52,427 nucleotides of DNA from Clostridiaceae bacterium (GCA_029256485.1 JAQSXU010000041.1:1-52427); one strand, 5' to 3'; shown: positions 1-6,686, numbered from the stretch's first letter. Notes: a model not told the origin generated them from the letters alone. Made by a program: numbers and translations.

Positions 1-10
1 TCTGTTACTT

Positions 11-97
11 GCCGCTGTGGCGGAATTGGCAGACGCACGGGACTCAAAATCCCGCGGTAGCAATATCGTATCGGTTCGACTCCGATCAGCGGCACCA
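11..97 (+). tRNA. tRNA-Leu (anticodon CAA)
   Basis: A complete class II tRNA cloverleaf. The acceptor arms GCCGCTG (11-17) and CAGCGGC (87-93) pair, followed by discriminator A and an encoded CCA (95-97). The anticodon stem CGGGA/TCCCG (38-42/50-54) closes the loop CTCAAAA, placing anticodon CAA at 45-47, which reads UUG leucine codons. A long variable arm and the T-loop sequence GGTTCGACTCC fit tRNA-Leu. The promoter lies outside or at the window edge. Confidence 0.97.
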
Positions 98-113
98 AGC
101 TATATCAATAAAT

Positions 114-150
114 AAAAGCACTTTGAATTAATTTTTCAAAGTGCTTTTAT
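114..150 (+). terminator. Terminator of tRNA-Leu
   Basis: The inverted repeat AAAAGCACTTTGAA (114-127) and TTCAAAGTGCTTTT (135-148) forms a 14-bp stem ending in a T-rich tract, directly behind the tRNA gene. Confidence 0.85.
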
Positions 151-253
151 TTATATATTTAATTATAATTTGTACATTGGCGGAAAATTTCTAACATTAT
201 TCCAAACTACTGCAAAAACATTTCTTTTAGTTCACATATAAGCGGGTAAAAAT

Positions 254-295
254 TTGATTTAAATCACATAAAATAATAACCTTCGGTAGTAAAAT
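254..295 (+). promoter_or_regulatory. Predicted FNR-type box and -10 element upstream of the DUF438-hemerythrin gene
   Basis: TTGAT-TTAA-ATCAC (254-267) matches the FNR consensus TTGAT-N4-ATCAA at 9 of 10 positions. TAAAAT (290-295) is a 5/6 match to a -10 box. Counting from that hexamer puts +1 near 302 and the box centre (260.5) at -41.5, the classical position for class II activation by Crp/Fnr proteins. The site is seen in the sequence; activation by the regulator encoded at 3232-3942 is inferred. Confidence 0.65.
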
Positions 296-343
296 TAATA
301 CATAAATTAGATGAATTGAGAAAATACGTAGGAGGTATTATAT

Positions 344-1105
344 ATGCAATTAGTTAATGAAGAAAGAATTAATAAGCTTACAGCTGTTCTTAAGAAGCTT
401 AATGAAGGCGTAACAGAAGAATCAAGAAGAGAAGCTTTGAATATAGTAGCAAACATAGATCCCATAGAATTATCTGTGGCAGAGCAGCGTCTTATTGAAC
501 AGGGTATGAATCCGCAAGATTTGAGAAACCTTTGCGACATCCATATGGAAGTTCTAAGTGATGAATTAGTAAAACTTAAAAAGAAGATTGAGCCTGGGCA
601 CATGCTGGATACTCTTTTAATCGAACATGAAAAGATAAAAGAATTTTTAACTGAGCTGGAATCAGTAAATCTTCAAATTCAAAGTCTAAAAAGCTACAAT
701 GAAAAGCCTGGCTTATTTATAAAATTAGGGCATTTAGCAAATAATATTTTAGATGCTGAAAAACATCATAAACGTGAAGAGGATATACTATTTCCAGAAC
801 TTGAAAAAAGAAACATCACTGGCCCTACAAGAATCATGAGAATGGAACACGATGATTTGAGAAAAAGAAAAAGATTGCTTAAAGAAACAGCAAATAAAGC
901 TGAAATAATGGACTTCAATGAATATAAAACAAAGGTAGACGAATTAGCTAAGTATATTGTCTTTCATCTCAGAGATCACATTTATAAAGAAAACTATATC
1001 CTATACCCTACAGCTATTGATGCATTAAATGATAAAGAACTATGGGCAGAGATGAAAAGCAAAAGTGACAAAATAGGATACTGCCCATTCACTCCCGTGA
1101 AATGA
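344..1105 (+). CDS. DUF438 / hemerythrin HHE domain protein
   Basis: This 253-residue soluble protein has an N-terminal DUF438-like helical region (about residues 10-80) and a hemerythrin HHE domain (about 85-235). Candidate diiron ligands are H95, H130, H141/H142 with E145/E146, H169, H208, H212 and E216. Related proteins bind oxygen or handle nitrosative stress, but no substrate can be assigned here. The usual C-terminal PAS domain of longer DUF438 proteins is absent. The start is supported by GGAGG about 9 nt upstream. An FNR-type box lies ahead of it, and a flavodiiron protein and other hemerythrins follow, so a role in oxygen or NO defence is likely. Confidence 0.85.
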   Translation: MQLVNEERINKLTAVLKKLNEGVTEESRREALNIVANIDPIELSVAEQRLIEQGMNPQDLRNLCDIHMEVLSDELVKLKKKIEPGHMLDTLLIEHEKIKEFLTELESVNLQIQSLKSYNEKPGLFIKLGHLANNILDAEKHHKREEDILFPELEKRNITGPTRIMRMEHDDLRKRKRLLKETANKAEIMDFNEYKTKVDELAKYIVFHLRDHIYKENYILYPTAIDALNDKELWAEMKSKSDKIGYCPFTPVK

Positions 1106-1122
1106 TAGAAATATTGGAATCG

Positions 1123-1169
1123 AAAATTAAGGCTGTCTCAATTTAATTTGAGTCAGCCTTTAAAATTAC
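1123..1169 (+). terminator. Terminator after the DUF438-hemerythrin gene
   Basis: A long hairpin pairs AAGGCTG and CTCAA (from 1129) with TTGAG and CAGCCTT (up to 1161), extended by AAAATT/AATTTT-type flanks. It lies 20 nt past the stop codon. A shorter hairpin with the same GGCTGTCTCAATTTA core follows the flavodiiron gene at 3191. Confidence 0.8.
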
Positions 1170-1187
1170 CATATTGGATTTTCAAAG

Positions 1188-1217
1188 ACAAAAGCCACTG
1201 TTTAAAGTGGCTTTTGT
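1188..1217. terminator. Bidirectional hairpin terminator
   Basis: ACAAAAGCCACT (1188-1199) pairs perfectly with AGTGGCTTTTGT (1206-1217). It sits between convergent genes ending at 1105 (+) and 1285 (-), so it can serve both. Confidence 0.7.
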
Positions 1218-1284
1218 TCTCCAGTTTGAAATATGAATGTTGACGTTTCATAAATAGAGGCTCAATCAAAAACTTCATAATTTA

Positions 1285-1740
1285 TTACAACTTCTTTGAT
1301 TCCTCCATGAGTCTTGGAAACATTATATTATTTTCAAGATGAATGTGTTTGAAGGTATCATCCTCCACATCCTCAAGAATTTTATATGTCATTTTATAGC
1401 TGTTGCATGCATCCTGAGGCACCTCATAATTTTGGGTGATTTCTCTAAGTTTCTTTAATATGAAGCCCGCTCCTTCATGTTCCTCTTCTAATTCTATAAT
1501 TTTTTCTACAGCATTCTTAAGTATTTCTTTATTCCCTGTACTTTCATATTGGACTACCATTGGAAACACAATTTCTTCTTCCTTTATAAGATGCTGTTCC
1601 AACTCCATCTTCAAACTATGCAAAAGCTTATGAACTTTGGCCAATTCAGAATGATTTGCTCCATGCACTCTTAATATTTTAGTTGTAAGCTCACTTAAAC
1701 GGGGCAATGTTTCATTTAAATAAGCATGATGAGTATTCAC
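1285..1740 (-). CDS. RIC/ScdA-type hemerythrin, N-terminal DUF542 domain missing
   Basis: This 151-residue product matches the C-terminal hemerythrin half of RIC (ScdA/YtfE) proteins, which repair iron-sulfur clusters and respond to NO. Family signatures are NTHHAYLNETLPRLSELTTK near the start, HLIKEEEIVFP, and HIHLENNIMFPRL at the end, giving a His/Glu diiron set. Normal family members begin with a DUF542 domain carrying CCGG. Here the reading frame stays open upstream to 1836 and still encodes the family-like linker (DRDWTKESYSRLIGYVV), but a stop at 1837-1839 and no ATG, GTG or TTG precede it. The only start is GTG 1740, behind AGGA. It is therefore a shortened or decaying gene, divergent from the flavodiiron gene across shared FNR boxes. 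Confidence 0.75.
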   Translation of the reverse strand: MNTHHAYLNETLPRLSELTTKILRVHGANHSELAKVHKLLHSLKMELEQHLIKEEEIVFPMVVQYESTGNKEILKNAVEKIIELEEEHEGAGFILKKLREITQNYEVPQDACNSYKMTYKILEDVEDDTFKHIHLENNIMFPRLMEESKKL

Positions 1741-1844
1741 TACATATCCTATTAGTCTGGAATAAGACTCCTTTGTCCAGTCTCTATCCTTTATTTCTTC
1801 AATTACATATTTATTATAGTTTTCATTAACAAGATATCAATTCT

Positions 1845-1908
1845 GTGATTGAAATCAAATTCTAAATTGATTGACATCATATTTTAAATACTTAATAAAT
1901 CATATAAT
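1845..1908 (+). promoter_or_regulatory. Tandem FNR-type boxes and -10 element of the flavodiiron gene
   Basis: Box 1 is GTGAT-TGAA-ATCAA (1845-1858) and box 2 is TTGAT-TGAC-ATCAT (1867-1880); each matches TTGAT-N4-ATCAA at 9/10. Their centres are 22 bp apart, about two helical turns. TATAAT at 1903-1908 sets +1 near 1915, placing box 2 at -41.5 (class II) and box 1 at -63.5. On the opposite strand a TATAAT at 1818-1813 could drive the hemerythrin gene, with box 1 about 45 bp upstream of its start site. Confidence 0.68.
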
Positions 1909-1914
1909 AAAATC

Positions 1915-1926
1915 ATCAGCGGCACC
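1915..1926 (+). repeat. 12-nt copy of the tRNA-Leu 3' end
   Basis: ATCAGCGGCACC here is identical to positions 85-96 of the tRNA-Leu gene and has the same orientation. It sits in the leader of the flavodiiron gene. It could be a small attachment-site remnant or chance. Confidence 0.4.
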
Positions 1927-1964
1927 TAAAGCTGCAAAATTATTGATTATAAGGAGATAAAATT

Positions 1965-3185
1965 ATGAATAATAAAGTAGAAATTGCTAAAAATTCTTTC
2001 TGGGTTGGTAAAATAGATGATAGACCTGTCCCGTTTCATAGATTAATATTAGAAAAAGGAACAACCTATAATTCATATCTTTTAGAAACTGAAAAACCTA
2101 CATTAATCGATACTGTGGATATTTCTTTTGGAGTTGAATTTGTAAAAAAACTTTCGGAAGTATTTGATTTAAATACTTTGAAGTATTTAGTAGTTAATCA
2201 TGTAGAACCTGACCATTCAGGTGCGCTTCCTGCACTTTTAAATAAGGCAAAAAATGCAATGATTGTTACTACTGAAAAAGCAAGGGAACTTCTTAACGGC
2301 ATGTATAAACTTCAAAACAGAGATTATCATATAATCAAAGATGGAGAAATTTTAGATATTGGTGGAAAGACTTTAAAATTCTTTGAAACTCCATATCTTC
2401 ATACGGTCGAAACAATGATGACCTACTGTGTCGAGGATAAAATACTTTATCCTTGCGACATATTTAGTACTCATATAGCTACTTACCAATTATTTAATGA
2501 CCTTGCGTTAGAAGATATAACTAAAGACTTCAAGGTTTACTATGAGCTTATTATGGCCCCCCACAGGCCTTATGTAAGAAAAATGCTTGATAAACTAAAG
2601 GATATAGAAATAAATACTATAGCACCATCTCATGGCTTTATATTAAGGGACAATGCTAAAAAGTTCATTGACCTCTATGATAAGATGAGTTTAAAGGATA
2701 CTTTAGGTAAAAAAGCCCTTATTATTTTTAGTTCCATGACTGGCAACACAGGAAAGGTAGCAAATGATATTTATAAAGGACTTACAGATTCAGGCATAGC
2801 AACTAAAATTGTAAATGTTAAGAGTTCCTCCATTGATAATGTGAAAGAAATGGCAGCTGAAAGTAATATGATTATCATAGGAAGTTCCACTAGATATGGT
2901 GACATGATAGGAAATATTGAAGATTATATAAAGGAAATAGTTACAATGGATCTTTCAAATAAATATGGTTTTGCTTTTGGATCCTACGGCTGGAGTGGCG
3001 AATCTATCGAGATAATAAATGATTACTTAAAACAAAGTAATATAAAACTTTTGGATTCTGCTAAAATCATTAAGTCTACAGGTGCAAATGACATACGCCT
3101 TCCTCTTAGAGTTAACTTCTATGGTGAAGCTGAAAAAGCTGCTGCAGTGAATGCAGGAAAAACAGCAGCAGAATTTATTTCTTAA
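1965..3185 (+). CDS. fprA: Flavodiiron protein (FprA-type oxygen/NO reductase)
   Basis: This 406-residue cytoplasmic enzyme reduces oxygen to water or NO to N2O, using electrons from rubredoxin or a flavoprotein. The N-terminal metallo-beta-lactamase-like domain (about 1-245) has the diiron ligands H79, E81, D83 and H84 in NHVEPDHSGALP, H146, D165 and H223. The C-terminal flavodoxin domain (about 250-406) has the FMN phosphate loop SSMTGNTGKVA and the later SSTRYGD loop. Length is normal for the two-domain class. AAGGAG lies about 8 nt before the ATG. Tandem FNR-type boxes sit ahead of it. No rubredoxin gene is nearby. Confidence 0.95.
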   Translation: MNNKVEIAKNSFWVGKIDDRPVPFHRLILEKGTTYNSYLLETEKPTLIDTVDISFGVEFVKKLSEVFDLNTLKYLVVNHVEPDHSGALPALLNKAKNAMIVTTEKARELLNGMYKLQNRDYHIIKDGEILDIGGKTLKFFETPYLHTVETMMTYCVEDKILYPCDIFSTHIATYQLFNDLALEDITKDFKVYYELIMAPHRPYVRKMLDKLKDIEINTIAPSHGFILRDNAKKFIDLYDKMSLKDTLGKKALIIFSSMTGNTGKVANDIYKGLTDSGIATKIVNVKSSSIDNVKEMAAESNMIIIGSSTRYGDMIGNIEDYIKEIVTMDLSNKYGFAFGSYGWSGESIEIINDYLKQSNIKLLDSAKIIKSTGANDIRLPLRVNFYGEAEKAAAVNAGKTAAEFIS

Positions 3186-3190
3186 CATAG

Positions 3191-3222
3191 AGGCTGTCTC
3201 AATTTATTTTAAGGCAGCCTTT
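3191..3222. terminator. Terminator between fprA and the Crp/Fnr gene
   Basis: GGCTGTC (3192-3198) pairs with GGCAGCC (3213-3219), with one G-T pair, followed by a T/A-rich tract. It separates convergent genes. Confidence 0.7.
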
Positions 3223-3231
3223 AAAAATTAT

Positions 3232-3942
3232 TTATATCATATCCTTAAAATACGTTTTATTCTTTATTATAATTTTCTTATTTCCTACTAATTCAATTAC
3301 ATTTTCATCCTGAAGAGAAGTAAGTTTCCTACTCATAGTTTCCCTGGTAATTCCCACATAATTAGCCATATCTTCTCTATTTAAAGGAAAATCAATAATT
3401 ATCCCATCTTCGCCCTCTACTCCAAAATCTTTAGCCAAGTTTAGAAGCATAGAAGCAATTCTAACTTCCACATCTTTTGTACTAAGATTTTGAATAAGGT
3501 CCTCCAGACTAATCAACCTGTCATGAAGAACTTCAAGAATTTTTAAAGTTATTTCCGGATTTTTGGTAATTATTTCATCAAAATCATTCTTGGCAATGGT
3601 ACATATCAAAGTATCTTCAAGAGCTTCAGCATTAAACTGAAAATTTTCCTTTTTTAATAAGCTCATATCTCCAATGAATTGACCTTCAGATAATATATAT
3701 AATATTTGTTCACGTCCGTCTTTGTTATACTTGTAAATTTTTATTTTTCCCTCATTTACTATATATAGTTTATCTTCAACATCGCCTTCAAAAAATATAA
3801 CCTGTCCTTTTCGATACCTTCTTGTAACAATTATTTCTGATATCTTCTGAAAAGCCTCAGGTTGTAATGTTGAAAATATATAAACCTTAGATACGCAGTG
3901 CTTTCCTGTACATTTGAAACAGTCTTTTCCACAATGTGACAT
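3232..3942 (-). CDS. Crp/Fnr-family regulator with FNR-like cysteines
   Basis: This 236-residue protein has a cyclic-nucleotide-binding-type beta-roll (about 25-140), a dimer helix, and a winged-helix DNA-binding domain (about 165-230). N-terminal cysteines at 4, 8, 11 and 16, plus C114, resemble the C20/C23/C29/C122 cluster ligands of E. coli FNR. The recognition helix reads TRETMSRKL, keeping the Glu-Ser-Arg trio with which FNR reads TTGAT. This suggests an oxygen- or NO-sensitive iron-sulfur regulator acting on the TTGAT-N4-ATCAA boxes at 254-267 and 1845-1880. The RBS GGAGGTG lies about 8 nt upstream of the start. The regulatory link is inferred. Confidence 0.9.
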   Translation of the reverse strand: MSHCGKDCFKCTGKHCVSKVYIFSTLQPEAFQKISEIIVTRRYRKGQVIFFEGDVEDKLYIVNEGKIKIYKYNKDGREQILYILSEGQFIGDMSLLKKENFQFNAEALEDTLICTIAKNDFDEIITKNPEITLKILEVLHDRLISLEDLIQNLSTKDVEVRIASMLLNLAKDFGVEGEDGIIIDFPLNREDMANYVGITRETMSRKLTSLQDENVIELVGNKKIIIKNKTYFKDMI

Positions 3943-4160
3943 TCCCTTTCACCTCCAACTCATATCTGTCTATTTATTTACCAGCAAACTTCCAAGAAAA
4001 AATCTTTATTCAAAGCGTCTTTTTATTTCATATGCTCTCTATTATTTCCAATTTCTCCTGGTATGTTATTATTCTTGCTGTCAAAGTATTTTCTCTTTTT
4101 ATGTTAATTATACAAGAAAACATCACATTATTCTATAAGTCTCAACACTGTATCCATAAA

Positions 4161-4215
4161 CTCAAAATCCATCTGGGTAACACTGGTGCGGGTTCCACTC
4201 CCGCCTCCGGCACCA
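4161..4215 (+). pseudogene. tRNA-Leu 3' remnant (anticodon loop to CCA)
   Basis: The sequence begins with the anticodon-loop block CTCAAAATCC (4161-4170), continues through a variable-arm-like stretch, a T arm GCGGG-TTCCACT-CCCGC (4188-4204) and CTCCGGC plus ACCA (4205-4215). It is 55 nt long, exactly the length of the matching part of the intact tRNA-Leu (43-97), but with a different T stem and acceptor end. The 5' half (acceptor strand, D arm, 5' anticodon stem) is absent. A copy that starts at the anticodon loop is typical of an integrase attachment site left in the chromosome. Confidence 0.75.
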
Positions 4216-4280
4216 TTGAAATTCTAAGTTTAAATAACTTTGGATTAATATTCCAAGGTCCTTTAATATTTATTATATAA

Positions 4281-4304
4281 AAAAAATAGTCCAAAGGACT
4301 ATTT
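4281..4304 (-). terminator. Terminator of the Spo0E-like gene
   Basis: AAATAGTCC (4284-4292) pairs with GGACTATTT (4296-4304) around a 3-nt loop. On the minus strand it ends in an eight-T run, six nt after the Spo0E-like stop codon. Confidence 0.85.
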
Positions 4305-4310
4305 GTAAAG

Positions 4311-4439
4311 TTAATCATCATTATTTTTCATAAAATAAAGTATAAGCTTGTCCAATTCCTGACTAATCTCTATAACTTCATTAGCATTGATGCCTTTTAT
4401 ATTAATGGTCTCAATAAGCTTTTCTCTTAACTCCTCCAT
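4311..4439 (-). CDS. Spo0E-like aspartyl-phosphate phosphatase
   Basis: A 42-residue protein with the family core ISQELDKLI preceded by an amphipathic helix, the two-helix layout of Spo0E proteins. Members dephosphorylate Spo0A~P or another response regulator and so hold back sporulation. The conserved SQELD motif supplies the active surface. AGGA lies about 8 nt before the ATG and a strong terminator follows, so it is a single-gene unit. The target in this organism is inferred from the family only. Confidence 0.8.
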   Translation of the reverse strand: MEELREKLIETINIKGINANEVIEISQELDKLILYFMKNNDD

Positions 4440-4617
4440 GATATTTTTCCTTTCGTTAACTTAATCCATAATCTTGCAATTATGTATTGTAAACACCAAC
4501 GTTTTTTATTATAAACCTACAAAAAATAATAATCAAGTACATTTTATTTAACTATTTTATGTTACCTACATACTAATTCATACTTTACACACTATATAAA
4601 ATAGGAGGTGAACAATA

Positions 4618-4770
4618 ATGACTAAAGATAATAATACAAATATAAACGATAGCTTGCTGAATATCAGTAAAAATATATATAATGCTGTCCATGAAGGTGG
4701 AAATAAAGGGGGAGCAAAGGTAAAACAAATGGTAGAACAATACGAAAAAAAATTAAATTTAAAAAAATAG
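4618..4770 (+). CDS. Small hydrophilic protein, function unknown
   Basis: A 50-residue ORF with a near-perfect RBS (AGGAGGTG, 7-8 nt before ATG) and a strong terminator behind it, so it is probably a real gene. The product is rich in Asn and Lys (MTKDNNTNINDSLLNISKN at the start), has a central Gly-rich turn (HEGGNKGGAK) and a charged C-terminal helix. There is no signal peptide, membrane segment or cysteine. I do not recognise a family. It lies between the Spo0E-like and bacteriohemerythrin genes. Confidence 0.65.
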   Translation: MTKDNNTNINDSLLNISKNIYNAVHEGGNKGGAKVKQMVEQYEKKLNLKK

Positions 4771-4810
4771 AGGAAAATTAACTAGCAGTACTATTTTTGC
4801 TTTAAAAGTA

Positions 4811-4844
4811 AAAAGACATTTTGAATTACTTCAAAATGTCTTTT
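4811..4844. terminator. Bidirectional terminator
   Basis: AAAAGACATTTTGAA (4811-4825) and TTCAAAATGTCTTTT (4830-4844) form a perfect 15-bp stem with a 4-nt loop between convergent genes ending at 4770 and 4849. Confidence 0.9.
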
Positions 4845-4848
4845 ATAT

Positions 4849-5238
4849 TTATTTTCCTATTTCCTTGTCCATAATTAAAATGTGATTGCCTATCCAATTA
4901 ACAACAAAATCCAGAAGTTCTAACAGAGATTGATCTTGATTTGAATCAATTTCATTTAAATTCATCTCATTAATCTTTTTTATAAAACTATCATGCTGTA
5001 TCTTTTGTGTAAAAAACCTTTTGTAATTTATCTTCATCATGTATTCCTCTTCAAAATTGAAATGAAATACTGTATAATCCTTTAGCTCCTCAATAATAGC
5101 AATTATTCTGTCATACTTGTCTACATAAAAATCGTTTTTTAACAGTTCATAGGCCTTATTGGCAATTTCAAATAATTTTTTATGCTGTTCATCTATTTCG
5201 TCTATACCAACTAAAAAGTCATTTTTCCATGTAATCAT
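4849..5238 (-). CDS. Bacteriohemerythrin with one ligand His replaced by Gln
   Basis: A 129-residue single-domain hemerythrin: a soluble four-helix bundle that binds oxygen reversibly at a diiron site. Ligands H19 (EQHKKLF), H59 and E63 (FHFNFEEEYM), H82, H119 and D124 (NHILIMDKE) are present. In the normal HxxxH pair of helix 3 the first His is Q78 (TQKIQHDSF), so one iron ligand is missing. The site might be mono-iron, altered in affinity, or still diiron with Gln. It is the third hemerythrin in the cluster. No FNR-type box was found upstream. Confidence 0.88.
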   Translation of the reverse strand: MITWKNDFLVGIDEIDEQHKKLFEIANKAYELLKNDFYVDKYDRIIAIIEELKDYTVFHFNFEEEYMMKINYKRFFTQKIQHDSFIKKINEMNLNEIDSNQDQSLLELLDFVVNWIGNHILIMDKEIGK

Positions 5239-5326
5239 ATAACTTCACTCCCGTTTTTTACATTTAGACCATTATAACACGAAAACAATTTTTGGTAAAT
5301 AATATGTAGAAATTTGCCTATAAATA

Positions 5327-5352
5327 ATAAAAAGTGTCTTTTTCAGACACCT
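5327..5352 (-). terminator. Terminator downstream of the amidase gene
   Basis: GTGTCT (5334-5339) and AGACAC (5345-5350) form a short stem; on the minus strand it is followed by CTTTTTATT. It lies about 100 nt past the amidase stop. Confidence 0.6.
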
Positions 5353-5452
5353 TTGGAAAATTAAAAGGGGGACTTATTAATTTGTTATAATTATAATACT
5401 TGTTAATTGTTAAAACCATATGCACATTGGGTGAACTTTCTGTAAATAATAA

Positions 5453-6415
5453 TTATCCAATTAAAACCTGCCAAGTTTTTGCACCAACTACTCCATCAAT
5501 TACAAGGGAGTTGCTTCTTTGGAATCTATATAAACTTTGAGTAGTCATACTTCCAAAATTTCCATCAATAGGTGCACCAATTCTCCACTGAAGATACCTC
5601 ACCGGTAAAGGATTATAAGTATCCATTGTTAATATTGGCTTGTCTAAAATTATTTGAAATGCATTGAAGGTTGGTTTATCAGCTGCTCCAGTTTTACTAA
5701 TGCCAACTATGCCTTGAAAAAGCTTCAATGCCGACATGGTTTTTTCACCAATAATCCCATCCTCCGTTAAACTATTACCATCAGAATCTCTAACCCTTAA
5801 CCTATTTAAAATGTTCTGAACTTTTACCCACTTATCATTGGCACATATATCTGTTTTAGGGACTTTTTCACTTACATTTACTTTAGATTCTATTATTTTT
5901 TCAGAAGATACGTTATTTTCAGTAAGTCCTTTTACAATTGCGGAAACCATGCTTTCACTATTAAATATATCCATATCATTTTTAGAATCCACAAAAGCAC
6001 ATTCCACTAGTATTGCAGGGGCCTTTGTATTTCTGATAACATAAAGACTGTTTCCATCCTTAACTCCTCTGTTATGATATCCTAGTGCGGATATTTCGCT
6101 GATAACTCTTTCTCCTATTTTTATACCCTCTGCTGAATCTGCATATACCTCTGTACCTGTTCCCCCACCTGCATTAAAGTGAATTGACACAAATACATCC
6201 ACGTTATTGTCATTGGCAGCTTTTACTCTTCGGAAAAGGGAATTATTAAGGCTGACTGCACTTTTGGGAGTACAGTTTACTACTTCATATCCTAAATCAG
6301 TCAATTTTCTTATAACCTTTTCTCCTACATCCCTAGTAAGGTTGTCCTCGTTTTTATATCCTGAAGCACCTATGTCAAATTCGTTATTATGCCCCATGTC
6401 TATTCCAAATTTCAA
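5453..6415 (-). CDS. N-acetylmuramoyl-L-alanine amidase (Amidase_3) with C-terminal peptidoglycan-binding repeats
   Basis: A zinc amidase cleaving the bond between N-acetylmuramic acid and L-alanine. The catalytic domain (about 1-175) has GIDMGHN, the Glu in NEDNLTRD, HFNAGGGTGTEVY and the catalytic Glu in ILVECAFVDS. Two peptidoglycan_binding_1-like repeats follow (about 195-320; GIIGEKTMSALKLFQ and GAPIDGNFGSMTTQSLYRFQ). There is no signal peptide, as in phage endolysins and some spore or mother-cell lytic enzymes. The RBS TAGGAG abuts an ATG at 6424, too close to serve it, but lies 9 nt before a TTG at 6415, so I take TTG as the start (MKFGIDMGHN). Confidence 0.88.
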   Translation of the reverse strand: MKFGIDMGHNNEFDIGASGYKNEDNLTRDVGEKVIRKLTDLGYEVVNCTPKSAVSLNNSLFRRVKAANDNNVDVFVSIHFNAGGGTGTEVYADSAEGIKIGERVISEISALGYHNRGVKDGNSLYVIRNTKAPAILVECAFVDSKNDMDIFNSESMVSAIVKGLTENNVSSEKIIESKVNVSEKVPKTDICANDKWVKVQNILNRLRVRDSDGNSLTEDGIIGEKTMSALKLFQGIVGISKTGAADKPTFNAFQIILDKPILTMDTYNPLPVRYLQWRIGAPIDGNFGSMTTQSLYRFQRSNSLVIDGVVGAKTWQVLIG

Positions 6416-6477
6416 TATTATCATCTCCTAAATTATTATCTTCACTAATTATATATGCTAAATTAATAATTTTAGGT

Positions 6478-6505
6478 ACAAAAAATGTCCCCTATTCAAG
6501 GGACA
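6478..6505 (-). terminator. Terminator of sspH
   Basis: TGTCCC (6486-6491) pairs with GGGACA (6500-6505); on the minus strand a TTTTTT run follows. It lies 5 nt after the sspH stop. Confidence 0.8.
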
Positions 6506-6509
6506 CTGT

Positions 6510-6686
6510 TTACTCTTCCTTCAATTGATTTATTGGAACTTCTTTAATCTCAGAAGTTTTTAAATCCTTTATATGAGCTGTATTAGTTGGCCTTTGAATA
6601 TCCTCTATCCAAATTGCATTATTCTTGTAGGTAACATTAATAACTCCTAGTGATTGTATAATTTCTTCTGCTCTATTAAAATCCAT
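6510..6686 (-). CDS. sspH: H-type small acid-soluble spore protein (SspH)
   Basis: A 58-residue protein with the SspH layout: MDFNRAEEIIQSLGVINVTY, then IWIEDI, and the family ending EVPINQLKEE. These minor spore-core proteins are made in the forespore, in Bacillus under sigma-G, and degraded at germination. The RBS GGGAG lies about 10 nt before the ATG. A clear terminator follows. I could not identify a convincing sigma-G promoter. Confidence 0.88.
   Translation of the reverse strand: MDFNRAEEIIQSLGVINVTYKNNAIWIEDIQRPTNTAHIKDLKTSEIKEVPINQLKEE

Noticed and set aside
3936..4280. Plus-strand ORF of 114 codons
   Set aside because: It crosses the regulator's RBS and the tRNA-Leu remnant, has no RBS, and its translation looks like random AT-rich sequence.
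5453..6415. Prophage based on the endolysin-like amidase
   Set aside because: No holin, structural, integrase or repressor genes are nearby; a bacterial cell-wall or spore enzyme is equally likely.
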